A stretch of DNA of 64,000 nt from Kocuria sp. p3-SID1428 (GCF_025149945.1 NZ_JALXVH010000001.1:62001-126000); one strand, 5' to 3'; positions 37,618-46,739 are shown, counted from the stretch's first letter. Notes: generated from the sequence alone by a model not told the origin. A program made the numbers and translations.

Positions 37618-38991
37618 ATGCCCCAGCCGCCCTCCTGGACCGACGACTCCGAGGACCCCGACGACCGCGACAAGGCCCTGCAGGACCGAGGCGACGACGG
37701 ACCCGCCGAGCCCAGCTCCTACAACCAGCCGGTGACAGGGCAGATCCCGCGCCTCGAGGTGCCGGAGCCGAGGCGTCGCAGAGATCCGGCCCAGCCGATC
37801 CTCTCGAAGCAGTTCGTGCTGCTGTGGCTGATCCAGTTCCTGGTCTCCATACAGTTCTACCTAGTGACCACGATCTCGGCGGTCTACGCGATGGAGCGGT
37901 TCGGGGCCGGAGAGTCCGAGGCCGGGCTGACCACCTCTGCGTTCACGATCGGAGCCGTGATCGCCCGGCTGCTCAGCGGCAAGTACATGGAGGTCCTGGG
38001 ACGCAGGCGCGTGCTGCTCAGCGCGATGGTGCTCTTCAGCCTGGTCTCGGCTGCCTATCTGCCGGACACGGGCATGTCGGGTCTGCTGGCCGTCCGCTTC
38101 GTCAACGGCCTGGCCTTCGCCGCGATCACCACGATCGCCCCGGCGGCGGTGCAGTCCGTGATCCCCTCACGGCGCCGCGGCGAGGCCACCGGCTACTTCG
38201 GGATGTCCACGACGCTGGCCACCGCCCTCGGCCCCGCCCTGGGCGTGATGCTCTCGCGCTCGATCGGCTACGGGAGCCTGTTCCTGCTGGTCACCGTGGT
38301 GGCGCTTCTCGCACTGGGTGTCGTGCTGGTGCTGCGCGTCCCGGAGATCGAGCTGAGCGCCCAGCAGCGCCGGGCGGCCCTGCAATGGAGGCTGTCCTCG
38401 ATCATCGAGCCGCGAGCGCTGCCGATCTCCGGGCTGATGTTCTTCATCGGCGTGGCCTACTCCACGATCCTGTCCTTCCTCAACGCCTATGCGATCGAGC
38501 TGGACCTGGTGGGTGCGGCGGCTGCGTTCTTCGTGATCTACGCCGTGGCGATCGTGCTCACGCGCCCGTTCCTGGGGCGGCTGCAGGACCGGCGCGGGGA
38601 CAACAGCGTGATCCTGCCGGCGCTCGTGCTCTTCGCCGGGACCCTGTCGCTGCTGGCCTTCGCTGTCTCCGGCTGGATGCTGCTGGTGGCCGGCGCTGCG
38701 CTGGGGTGCTCGTTCGGGGCTCTCATCACCGCTGCGCAGTCCGCCGCCGTGAAGCGGGCGCCGATCGCGCGCGTGGGGCTGACCACCGCGACCTTCTTCC
38801 TGTGCATGGATCTGGGCGCCACCGTCGGCCCCGCGGTCCTGGGCGCAGTCATCCCTGCCCTGGGATACCGGGGCATGTTCCTGTGCGCGGCCGGTGTGGT
38901 GCTGGTCTGCCTCGGCTACTACTGGCTGGTGCACGGTCGCAGCATCGGACGCCTGCCGCCCCTGCCGACGGGGACGATCGACATCGTGTGA
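37618..38991 (+). CDS. MFS transporter
   Basis: About 457 aa. A ~60-residue hydrophilic, Asp/Pro-rich N-terminal region precedes twelve hydrophobic segments beginning near FVLLWLIQFLVSIQF. The MFS loop motif is GKYMEVLGRRRVLLS. Substrate is unknown; the closest impression is the drug/sugar efflux branch. ATG 37618 has GGAGAC 11 bases upstream. Divergent from thrS across 181 bases. Confidence 0.82.
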   Translation: MPQPPSWTDDSEDPDDRDKALQDRGDDGPAEPSSYNQPVTGQIPRLEVPEPRRRRDPAQPILSKQFVLLWLIQFLVSIQFYLVTTISAVYAMERFGAGESEAGLTTSAFTIGAVIARLLSGKYMEVLGRRRVLLSAMVLFSLVSAAYLPDTGMSGLLAVRFVNGLAFAAITTIAPAAVQSVIPSRRRGEATGYFGMSTTLATALGPALGVMLSRSIGYGSLFLLVTVVALLALGVVLVLRVPEIELSAQQRRAALQWRLSSIIEPRALPISGLMFFIGVAYSTILSFLNAYAIELDLVGAAAAFFVIYAVAIVLTRPFLGRLQDRRGDNSVILPALVLFAGTLSLLAFAVSGWMLLVAGAALGCSFGALITAAQSAAVKRAPIARVGLTTATFFLCMDLGATVGPAVLGAVIPALGYRGMFLCAAGVVLVCLGYYWLVHGRSIGRLPPLPTGTIDIV

Positions 38992-39079
38992 GCCCCGGCT
39001 CGACGATCATCAGCCTGCTGGGATAGTTTCGATCGTGAACGACCGATCTGCCCGTCTTCGCCCCACGAGGTCCCCCGCC

Positions 39080-40069
39080 ATGCCAGTTCCCGCCCCCCGC
39101 TCTGGACTCCGGTCCTTCCCCGCGACGACGCGCCGCACCCTGCTGCTCGGCACGCCGCTGGCCGTGCTCGCGGGAGTCAGCGCATGCTCCTCCGATCCGA
39201 ACCGCACTGCCTCGGACTCGGACGGCTCGGGCACGACGACACCCTCTGCCAGTCCGTCGCCGACACCCGAGCCCGTAGAGCTGCCCGGCGGCGGGAGGGA
39301 GGTCTTCCCGGACCGTCGAATGGTCGCCCTCTACGGCACCCCGGGGGTGCCGGGGCTGGGCTGCCTGGGCGAGCAGGACCTCCAAGCCTCGATCACCCGC
39401 GTGAAGCAGCTGGCGAAGGAGTACGAGCCGTTCTCCGAACAGCCGATCATCCCGGCCTTCGAGATCATCGCCACCGTGGCCTCCGCCGAGGCCGGCCCCG
39501 ACGGCGACTACTCCAATGAGCTGGATCCGAAGTCCCTGAAGCCGTGGATCGATGCCGCAGGCGAGGCCGGTGTCTATTGCGTGCTGGATCTGCAGCCCGG
39601 CTCCACGGACTTCCTGACCCAGGCCAAGCGCTACGAGGATCTGCTGCGGCAGCCGCATGTGGGCCTGGCGCTGGATCCCGAGTGGCGGCTGCAGCCCGGT
39701 GCTCGGCACATGGTGCAGGTCGGCTCGGTGGGCGCCGCCGAGGTCAACGAGGTCGCCCAATGGCTGGCGGGCATCGTGCGGGAGGACGACCTGCCGCAGA
39801 AGGTGCTGATCCTGCATCAGTTCTCCGTCACCATGCTCCCGGACCGCGCGAGCATCGATGCCACCGTGCCGGAGCTGGCCATGGTCATCCACGCCGACGG
39901 CCACGGCACCCGCGATCTGAAGCTGAGCACCTGGGAGACGCTGAAGACGGATCTGCCCCAGGGCATGCGCATGGCGTGGAAGAACTTCTACGACGAGGAC
40001 ACCCCCACCTGGACGCCCGAGCAGACCTACGACATCGAGCCGAAGCCGTGGTTCGTGTCGTATCAGTGA
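39080..40069 (+). CDS. secreted lipoprotein of unknown function
   Basis: About 329 aa. A basic N-terminus, a Leu-rich stretch and the lipobox VSAC (in LAVLAGVSACSSD) indicate a lipoprotein anchored at about Cys36. A Ser/Thr/Pro/Asp-rich linker follows. The mature domain (VALYGTPGVPGLG, IIPAFEIIATVASAE, YCVLDLQPGS, GLALDPEW) alternates strands and helices and resembles a TIM-barrel glycoside-hydrolase-like fold, but no catalytic pair can be assigned. Related proteins are common in Micrococcales. ATG 39080 has ACGAGG 8 bases upstream. Confidence 0.7.
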   Translation: MPVPAPRSGLRSFPATTRRTLLLGTPLAVLAGVSACSSDPNRTASDSDGSGTTTPSASPSPTPEPVELPGGGREVFPDRRMVALYGTPGVPGLGCLGEQDLQASITRVKQLAKEYEPFSEQPIIPAFEIIATVASAEAGPDGDYSNELDPKSLKPWIDAAGEAGVYCVLDLQPGSTDFLTQAKRYEDLLRQPHVGLALDPEWRLQPGARHMVQVGSVGAAEVNEVAQWLAGIVREDDLPQKVLILHQFSVTMLPDRASIDATVPELAMVIHADGHGTRDLKLSTWETLKTDLPQGMRMAWKNFYDEDTPTWTPEQTYDIEPKPWFVSYQ

Positions 40070-40219
40070 GGGCGTCGAGCATGCCAGACGCCACTGTCAG
40101 GACAGTACTGGCCTGCATCAGGCAGGGGAGCACGCCACTCCACGGCAGGCAGGATGCGACATCATCGCCCAGAGTGTCGTCTCGCGTCGGCGCGGGCTCG
40201 GCGTGTTGCCCGCATCGCA

Positions 40220-40296
40220 CCGACACCGCGACTAGGCTCACGGTGACTCCGTTACGCGCAGCGCCATGCAGGACGTGAGCCTAGTCGCGGTGTCGG
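40220..40296. repeat. long palindrome upstream of the Abi-like gene
   Basis: A perfect 23-bp inverted repeat (40220-40242 with 40274-40296) flanks a 31-base loop, about 85 bases before the Abi-like start and 150 bases after the lipoprotein stop. Arms contain the GC-rich-genome-rare tetramer CTAG. The arms are far longer than the terminators elsewhere in the window and there is no U-tract, although ATAAAAG follows. The remainder of the 311-base gap (40070-40380) shows only small imperfect hairpins and the AGGAG site of the next gene. It may be a palindromic repeat, a regulatory site or a scar of an inserted element. Confidence 0.8.
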
Positions 40297-40380
40297 GCAT
40301 AAAAGTAACCCCGGCGATGTGGCCAACGGCCAGTGATCGTTCCGGGGTCTTCGCGGAAGACTCTACCGCAGGAGAGAGCG

Positions 40381-41079
40381 ATGTCAACGCCTCATCCACC
40401 CGCGCCTCCGTCCCATGAGTGGGACTACGGCGAGCTGCGCCGACTCCTGACCAATGAGCGGCTCTCCTCCTATTTCGCAGACACTGACGGCAGCAATCAG
40501 CGAGCGTTCGAGCTGTACGAGTGGAACATGTCTGCTTCTGCATCGGTGCTGGAGCTCACCTCGATGGTCGAAGTGATCATCAGGAATGCCATTGACGCCG
40601 CACTTGCGGAATGGGCGCAGAAGAAGCGCCCAGGAATCAGCTGGTTCGATCTGGCTCCTCTCGATGATCGCGCCAGTTTGGACGTTTCCAAGGCCCGCCA
40701 GCGGGCAACCCGCCACGGCAAAGACGCCGAGATCCACGGCAAAGTGATTGCCGAGCTCAGTCTCGGCTTCTGGCGCTTCCTCGTCGAGTCCAGATACTTG
40801 ACCTCGCTCTGGGTTCCAGCGACACACAGGGCCTTCGAGAACGGCCCCAAGGATCTCCGGCAACGGCAGAGAGAGGTCGCCGGGCGGATGAAGAGCCTCA
40901 CGTTCGTCCGTAATCGCGCAGCTCACCATGAGCCGATACACCGCAGAAATCTGCAGCGTGATCTGACGTCCGCCCTTGACCTGGCGAAGTGGGTCTCGGC
41001 AGATGCGGAAGCGTGGGTGAACGCGAAATCCACCTTGCGCCGACGCATCCCAGAACATCCTGGTCGGCGGAAGGCCTGA
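40381..41079 (+). CDS. Abi-like HEPN-domain protein (Abi_2/AbiD-AbiF type)
   Basis: About 232 aa. An N-terminal Abi_2-like region (GELRRLLTNERLSSYF, FELYEWNMSASASVLE) leads to the C-terminal HEPN-type RNase motif VRNRAAHHEPI: Arg177, four residues, His182 (Rx4H). Abi_2 proteins in phage abortive infection are thought to act as RNases, though most homologues are untested. AGGAG is 7 bases before the ATG. Codon use is noticeably less GC-rich than in the following gene, consistent with acquisition. It is followed on the same strand, 30 bases later, by the PIF1-like fusion. No cognate antitoxin is recognised. Confidence 0.75.
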   Translation: MSTPHPPAPPSHEWDYGELRRLLTNERLSSYFADTDGSNQRAFELYEWNMSASASVLELTSMVEVIIRNAIDAALAEWAQKKRPGISWFDLAPLDDRASLDVSKARQRATRHGKDAEIHGKVIAELSLGFWRFLVESRYLTSLWVPATHRAFENGPKDLRQRQREVAGRMKSLTFVRNRAAHHEPIHRRNLQRDLTSALDLAKWVSADAEAWVNAKSTLRRRIPEHPGRRKA

Positions 41080-41109
41080 TGACCGCCGCGGCATGCTGCA
41101 GTTGAGACC

Positions 41110-43449
41110 ATGGTTGCCATGACCGCCCTCACCCTCACCGCCGAGTTCTCCGACGCCCTGGAGAAGCTGCACGCCGGCGTCCCCGTGTTCCTCACCGGCC
41201 GCGCCGGCACAGGCAAGTCCACGCTGATCCGCACGTTCCTGGAAGACACCTCGCGCTCCGTGGTGGTGGCCGCGCCCACGGGCATCGCCGCGCTGAACGT
41301 GGGCGGCTACACCCTGCACCGACTGTTCTCCTTCCCTGCGGGCATCACCCCCGAGCAGGTGCGCTCCGGGGACTACCGGCCGGGTCGGTTCATGAAGACC
41401 CTGAAGGCCCTGGACACCCTGGTGATCGACGAGATCTCCATGGTCCGGGCCGATCTCTTCGACTGCCTGGTGCTCGCCCTGGAGCAGTTCGGGCCCAAGC
41501 CGGGCACGCCGTTCGGCGGTGTGCAGCTCGTGCTGGTCGGCGATCTGCATCAGCTGCCCCCGGTGGTGACCGAGCCGGAGCGCGAGCATTTCCAGACCTA
41601 CTACGAGTCCCCCTTCTTCTTCTCGGGACATCAGTACGCGGCGCCGTCGTTCGCGGTCGTGGAGCTGACCACGGTCTTCCGCCAGCTCAACGACACGCGC
41701 ATGGTCGAGATCCTCAACGCCGTGCGCGACGGCGGCCTGCTCGAGGAGGCGCGCACCGAGCTGAACCGCCACACCGATCCGGATTTCGAGCCGCCGCTGG
41801 ATGAGTTCTGGCTGACCCTGGCCACCACCAACCGGATCGCCGGGGCCCGCAATCGGCGGATGCTCGAGCGGATCGAGGCACCGGCCGCGTTCTCCACCGC
41901 CCGGATCACCGGAGAGCTCGATGGCATGGAGCGCCCGGCCGAGGACGTCCTGGAGTACAAGGCCGGCGCCCAGATCATGCTGCTGACCAATGATCCGGCC
42001 GATCGCTGGGTCAACGGCACCCTGGCCAAGATCACCGAGACCCTGTTCGACGACGACGGCGAGCCCTACGTCGTCGTCGAGCTGCCCGACGGCTCGCGCA
42101 CCACCGTGGAGCGGCACCTGTGGGAGGTGACCCGGCCGTCGGTGGCGGGCGGGCAGCTCACGCACGAGGTCGTGGGCACCTTCTCCCAGCTGCCGTTCCG
42201 CCTGGCCTGGGCGATCACGATCCACAAGAGTCAGGGCCAGACCCTGGACCGGGTGGTGGTGGATCTGACCGGAGGCACCTTTGCCGACGGGCAGCTCTAC
42301 GTGGCGCTGAGCCGCTGCCGCACGCTCGAGGGCATGGTCCTCACCCGCGATGTGCTGCCCAAGGACCTGCGCGTGGATCAGCGCGTGCGCCGCTTCCTGC
42401 GCTCCCAGGCACCGGCGCTCGAGACCCGCGGCAGCGTGTACCTGGGCGTGTGCTGGGTCGGCGACGAGGGCACGCGCTGGAAGCCGCGGCCCATCGAGCT
42501 GGCCGTGGTCACCGACGACGGCCAGCAGGCCGCAACGCTGGTGAACCCCACGCGGGATCTGGGCTCGGCGCGCACGGACTACGGCATCGCCGCCGCCGAC
42601 GTGGAGCTCGCCCCGGTGCTCGAGCAGGCCTGGGCCGCCCTGGGCCCGCTGCTCAGCGACCGCACGCCCATCGGGCTGCATGTCGACCAGGCGCTGAGCC
42701 GCATCGACTTCGAGCTCAAGCGCAACCAGCACGTCACCCGCATGCCGCTGGGCACCGAGCTCGACGACGGCTCACTCACCTGGGAGGACCGCACCCGCCT
42801 GAGCGCCCCGACTGCGCTGGAGCGCGCCTTGGCCGCCCGCGACATCGCCTCCCGACGCGGTCTGAGCGGCGAGGAGCCGTTCCCCCGGATCGACGACCGC
42901 CCCGGCTACCTCATGCCGCGCAGTGCAGAGGGCGTCAAGCTGCTCGTGCACGCGCCCGGGCTGGACGCCTCGGACGACGATCGCGCCACCGCACTGACCG
43001 AGGCGCTGCGGGTCGCCGCCGACCGCGCCGCTCTGAGCCCCACGGCACGAGGGCTCCTGCAGGAGATCGAGGCGCAGCTCGGCACGCAGATCCTGGACGG
43101 CGACCAGGGCGCAGACGTCGATCTGTCCGACGTCCTCTCCCCCGGCGCGCGAGTCTGCTTCACGGGCACCGCCCATGACGCCGACGGGCGCGAGCTCTCC
43201 CGCTACGACGTGGAGAGGCTGGCTGCCTCCCACGGGCTCACCCCGGTCGCCAACGTCACCAAGACCAAGTGCGACGTGCTGGTGGTCGCCGAGCTCGGCA
43301 CCCAGTCCGGCAAGGCCAAGAAGGCGGTGCAGTACGGCAAGCCGATCCTGGCGTTCGCCGACTTCCTGGCCTGGGCCGAGGGCACCTCGTCGACGGTCGA
43401 TCCGAGTCGAGCCGCTGAGGCGCCGTCGGTCCGCATCACGGCGCTGTGA
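41110..43449 (+). CDS. PIF1-like helicase fused to DnaQ-like exonuclease domain and BRCT
   Basis: 779 aa. Residues 1-430 are a superfamily 1 PIF1-type helicase: Walker A GRAGTGKST at 30-38, LVIDEISMV (Walker B), GDLHQLPPV, and motif VI region YVALSRCRTLEG. Residues about 440-545 align with a DEDDh exonuclease (IELAVVTDDG, TLVNPTRDLG, GIAAADV), but the usual first acidic pair is absent and the NAxFD segment reads LHVDQALSRIDFEL, so activity is doubtful. Residues about 678-765 are a BRCT domain (ARVCFTGTAHDADG, TKTKCDVLVV). The design suggests a DNA-repair or fork-associated protein. Start could be ATG 41110 or 41119. Confidence 0.82.
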   Translation: MVAMTALTLTAEFSDALEKLHAGVPVFLTGRAGTGKSTLIRTFLEDTSRSVVVAAPTGIAALNVGGYTLHRLFSFPAGITPEQVRSGDYRPGRFMKTLKALDTLVIDEISMVRADLFDCLVLALEQFGPKPGTPFGGVQLVLVGDLHQLPPVVTEPEREHFQTYYESPFFFSGHQYAAPSFAVVELTTVFRQLNDTRMVEILNAVRDGGLLEEARTELNRHTDPDFEPPLDEFWLTLATTNRIAGARNRRMLERIEAPAAFSTARITGELDGMERPAEDVLEYKAGAQIMLLTNDPADRWVNGTLAKITETLFDDDGEPYVVVELPDGSRTTVERHLWEVTRPSVAGGQLTHEVVGTFSQLPFRLAWAITIHKSQGQTLDRVVVDLTGGTFADGQLYVALSRCRTLEGMVLTRDVLPKDLRVDQRVRRFLRSQAPALETRGSVYLGVCWVGDEGTRWKPRPIELAVVTDDGQQAATLVNPTRDLGSARTDYGIAAADVELAPVLEQAWAALGPLLSDRTPIGLHVDQALSRIDFELKRNQHVTRMPLGTELDDGSLTWEDRTRLSAPTALERALAARDIASRRGLSGEEPFPRIDDRPGYLMPRSAEGVKLLVHAPGLDASDDDRATALTEALRVAADRAALSPTARGLLQEIEAQLGTQILDGDQGADVDLSDVLSPGARVCFTGTAHDADGRELSRYDVERLAASHGLTPVANVTKTKCDVLVVAELGTQSGKAKKAVQYGKPILAFADFLAWAEGTSSTVDPSRAAEAPSVRITAL

Positions 43450-43500
43450 GCCTCCGCGCCTGCAGGGAATAGCTCGACGCCGCCGCGCGCTCTCGATTTT

Positions 43501-44727
43501 GTGGATACATCACATACTTCTCAGCGGGCCGAGGGCGATCCCCTGCCCGTGCTTGTGATCGGCGCGGGGCAGGCCGGGCTCAGCGCGGCGGGTCACCTGC
43601 TGCGCAAGGGGCTGCAGCCGTGGCGGGAGTTCGTGGTGCTCGACGGCAATGACGGGCCCGGCGGAGCGTGGCGGCATCGCTGGGACTCGCTGACCTTCGA
43701 CGCCGCCCATGGCATCCACGACCTTCCCGGTTTCCCGCTGGGCGATCCCGATCCGACCGAGCCGGCCAGTCGCGTGGTCTCCCGCTACTACGGAGCCTTC
43801 GAGCGCGAGCTCGGACTGCCCGTGGTGCGCCCGGCGGCCGCGACCTCGGTGGAGCGCGACGACGACGGCCTGTTCCGCGTCACGGCCTCCGACGGCTCGG
43901 TGCGGCGAGCGAACGCGGTAATCAGCGCGACTGGGACCTGGAACCGACCGCACTGGCCCGCCTATCCCGGGATGCGGGAGTTCGCGGGCCGGCAGCTGCA
44001 CACCCGCGACTTCACGGCGGCGGAGGACTTCGCCGGCCAGCGCGTGCTGGTGGTCGGCGGCGGCACCTCAGCGCTGCAGTTCCTCCTGCAGCTCGAGGCC
44101 GCTGGGGCGCAGACGGTGTGGAGCAAGCGTCGGGAACCGGACTGGACCGACCGCTTCTTCGACAAGTCCTGGGGTGCTGACGTGGAGGCCTCGGTCTCCG
44201 CGCGCACCACCACCGGGCTGCCGCCGCTGTCGGTGGTCGCCGCGACGGGCCTGCCGCTCACGGAGCAGTACCGGCAGGGCATCGACGACGGCGCCCTGAT
44301 CTCCCGGGGCCGACTCCTGCGGCTCACGCAGACGGGCGCGGTGCTCGATGGGCCCGGACCCGACGGTCGCGGACGGCCCTCTCAGGGTGAGGTCGTGGAG
44401 GAGGGCCTGCAGCGGACGGAGCCGCCCATGGACGCCCTGCCCGGTCGACCATCCGAGACGGACGGACCGCGCGCATGGGAGACCCCGGTGGATGCGGTGC
44501 TGTGGGCCACCGGCTTCCGCGCCGTGCTGGATCACCTGGCCCCGCTGCACCTGCGCCGGCCCGGCGGCGGCGTGCAGATGGAGCCGGACGGCGTCTCAGT
44601 CACCGAGCAGCCCGGGCTGTTCCTGGTGGGCTACGGAGCCTCGGCCTCGACCATCGGAGCCACGCGAGCCGGTCGTGCGGCGGCCCGCGGCGCGGTGCGC
44701 AGCGCCGAGAGCCTCACTCGACCGTGA
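43501..44727 (+). CDS. flavin-containing monooxygenase-like NAD(P)/FAD oxidoreductase
   Basis: 408 aa. An N-terminal FAD motif GAGQAGLSAAG (about 21-31), then a second Rossmann motif VVGGGTSALQ (near 183), and the ATGF motif (WATGFRAVL) near 338, typical of FMO/CzcO-type oxidoreductases. The FMO fingerprint FxGxxxHxxx(Y/F) is represented loosely by FAGRQLHTRDF. Substrate is unknown. GTG 43501 is the annotated start but has no clear ribosome site, so the start is uncertain. The stop lies inside the 3' end of the convergent DUF4874 gene (14-base overlap). Confidence 0.8.
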   Translation: MDTSHTSQRAEGDPLPVLVIGAGQAGLSAAGHLLRKGLQPWREFVVLDGNDGPGGAWRHRWDSLTFDAAHGIHDLPGFPLGDPDPTEPASRVVSRYYGAFERELGLPVVRPAAATSVERDDDGLFRVTASDGSVRRANAVISATGTWNRPHWPAYPGMREFAGRQLHTRDFTAAEDFAGQRVLVVGGGTSALQFLLQLEAAGAQTVWSKRREPDWTDRFFDKSWGADVEASVSARTTTGLPPLSVVAATGLPLTEQYRQGIDDGALISRGRLLRLTQTGAVLDGPGPDGRGRPSQGEVVEEGLQRTEPPMDALPGRPSETDGPRAWETPVDAVLWATGFRAVLDHLAPLHLRRPGGGVQMEPDGVSVTEQPGLFLVGYGASASTIGATRAGRAAARGAVRSAESLTRP

Positions 44728-46096
44728 GCTGCATCCCCAGGTCGTTGACGCCGGTCCCGGAATCCCAGATGCCGTCATTGGCCAGGCGCACGCTGTAGGC
44801 CGGCTGTCTCAGATCCGCGCTGGTGGAGTCGCTGTCCGGATCCGGGACCTGCAGCCCCAGGGAGTAGGACCCCGTCTGGGCGGGTGCCTGGAACGGCACC
44901 GGAACATAGCCCTCCTCACCCGGGCGGATGCCATCCAGCTCCACGTCGGTCCGCGCGGTGTGCACGATCCGGCCGGAGTCGTCGGAGAAGGTCAGGACGA
45001 TCTCCGCATGCCGCCCGGTGGCCGCGTAGCCGTCGTTGCGCAGCTGCAGCCAGAGCTGGCCGTCCTCCCCCGGCGCCAGCTCGCGCGGCGCGGAGGCGCT
45101 GGCCAGGGCATAGCGGTAGCCCAGTCGCTTCTGGATCTCGGCCAGGTCGTCCTCGCCCCAGGACTGCAGGACCTCCTGGTTGAAGTCGGCGTTGAGCACG
45201 GCCCAGCTGTAGCGCTGCAGCTCGGAGACCGCGGTCTCGGCGTCATCGGAGCGCCCGGGGTTCACCGCGCAGGTCTCCCCCGTCGTGGGCACGTTCTTCG
45301 CGACCTGCTCCAGATAGGCGCGGTCCTCGTCGTTGACCAGGGTGCCCATGTCCGTGTCCGAGGCCAGGAAGCAGTCGTTGTGGATGCCCACCCGGTCCTT
45401 GCGGTCCTCGTGCACGAGCCGGCGATGGATCTCCGGGTAGCGGACCTGCAGCACGATCCGCGGGTCGATGCTCTCCTGCAGCGCATCCATGACGCGCTGG
45501 CGGTTCGCCCAGTCGTCGCCGGTGAGATTCCACGGCTCGTTCGCATCGCTGGCGAAGTTGTCCGAGTAGTACCACTCGCCCCACTGCCCCACGAAGCCGG
45601 CCTGCAGCGAGTGGATCACGCCCCGGTGATCATTGAGCACCGGCGCCAGCTGCTGGATGTGGGCGACGGTGCGATCCGCGGTGGCGTCGTCCGTTCCGTC
45701 CTCCGTGTAGGCGAAGCGCACGATCGCCTTCATGCCTTCGTCGTTGAGCAGGTCGAGATCCGAGTCCAGGTCGTCCAGGACCTTCTGCGGCAGCGCGTCC
45801 GACTCGCGGTATCCGTCGAGCAGCACGATCCGATAGACGACCGTGGTCTGGTCCTCATCCTTCCAGCGACGCAGCTGCCAGACGTCCAGGGGCGTGTGCC
45901 CGGAGCCGTCCTCGGCGTAGCGAGTCTGGGTGTAGTGCGACATCCCGCGCCCCGGGTTGGGAATCGGCTCGTCGGTGGACTCGTAATCCTGGACCTGCTT
46001 GGACATGGGACCCTGGGGAACTCCTGCGATCAGCGAGGCGACGACGGCCACCACCGCTGCGGCGCCCAGAAGGCCATGACGATGCGTGGAACTCAC
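44714..46096 (-). CDS. secreted DUF4874/DUF4832 protein
   Basis: 460 aa. A N-terminal signal-like helix (GAAAVVAVVASLIAG) is followed by NPGRGMSHY, the DUF4874 opening, and a TIM-barrel-like region with FVGQWGEWYYSDN and VQVRYPEIH; the C-terminal DUF4832 part is beta-rich. Proteins with this pair of domains are found near polysaccharide genes in other bacteria and are suspected glycan-active enzymes, without proof. No lipobox is obvious. Tail-to-tail overlap of 14 bases with the FMO-like gene. Confidence 0.78.
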   Translation of the reverse strand: MSSTHRHGLLGAAAVVAVVASLIAGVPQGPMSKQVQDYESTDEPIPNPGRGMSHYTQTRYAEDGSGHTPLDVWQLRRWKDEDQTTVVYRIVLLDGYRESDALPQKVLDDLDSDLDLLNDEGMKAIVRFAYTEDGTDDATADRTVAHIQQLAPVLNDHRGVIHSLQAGFVGQWGEWYYSDNFASDANEPWNLTGDDWANRQRVMDALQESIDPRIVLQVRYPEIHRRLVHEDRKDRVGIHNDCFLASDTDMGTLVNDEDRAYLEQVAKNVPTTGETCAVNPGRSDDAETAVSELQRYSWAVLNADFNQEVLQSWGEDDLAEIQKRLGYRYALASASAPRELAPGEDGQLWLQLRNDGYAATGRHAEIVLTFSDDSGRIVHTARTDVELDGIRPGEEGYVPVPFQAPAQTGSYSLGLQVPDPDSDSTSADLRQPAYSVRLANDGIWDSGTGVNDLGMQLTVE

Positions 46097-46238
46097 CCCG
46101 ACCCCGATTCGAGATGCCGGGAGGATCCCGGCGGACGAGACCAGCGTAGTGGTGCGTGCGGGATCATCCCGGACTCGCAGGGCCCGACCCCGTCACGGAC
46201 AGGCCGGCGAAGCACTCGGTCCGACTAGCGTGAGCGAC

Positions 46239-46684
46239 ATGACCCAGAAGATGCCCGCCCGCGAATTCCTCGAGGCCTGCTCCGTCGACCCCGCCGTCCT
46301 CGAGCTGCGCCCCGACTACCGGGGGCTGCTCATGGTCGTCGATGGCCTGAGCCCCGAGGTCACTGCCGGCGACGGCGGGCAGGCGGTCGAGGAGCTGATC
46401 ACCGCCGCCGAGAAGCATACTGCCGAGCTCCTCTCGCAGACTCCGGTGGACGAGCTGCCCCACATCGCCGCCGGCGCGAGGCCTATCGGGCCTTCGGCGC
46501 CAAGCCGCAGCGCACCCGCAACTCCCTGGAGGCGCTCACCCGCCGCGCCGAGAAGGGGCTGCCACGAGTCAACGCGCTGACCGATGTCTACAACGCGATC
46601 TGCGTGCTGCATCAGACGCTGACGGCGATCGTCGTGACCCGTCGGCTGTCGCGGATGACCACCCTGCCGCCGCCCGAGGGCTGA
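46239..46684 (+). pseudogene. B3/B4-domain protein, frameshifted and truncated
   Basis: The start ATG 46239 opens MTQKMPAREFLEACSVDP, with LELRPDYRGLLMVVDGL, typical of stand-alone B3/B4 (PheT editing-like) proteins. At about 46472 the frame is lost: reading continues as nonsense in the first frame, while AYRAFGAKPQRTRNSLEAL and GLPRVNALTDVYNAI continue in the next frame. Inserting one T before GGCGCGAGG restores WREAYRAF. The protein then ends after VLHQ with an unrelated tail at the 46682 stop, so about a third of the usual length is also missing. Both a single-base deletion and a 3' loss are inferred. Confidence 0.8.
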
Positions 46685-46739
46685 AGACGAGGACAGCGGC
46701 CCGTCGGACGGCGACCCGCTGGCATCTGCAGTGGAGAGC

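Noticed and set aside
35394-39026. A 1210-codon open frame on the plus strand across thrS and the MFS gene
   Set aside because: It is an antisense shadow of thrS: in GC-rich DNA stop codons are rare in all frames. Its residues are low-complexity Ala/Gly/Arg/His, with no start site or motif, while thrS has full motifs.
40243-40273. tRNA or short non-coding RNA gene inside the long palindrome
   Set aside because: The loop has no cloverleaf and no conserved T-loop; the structure is one long stem only.
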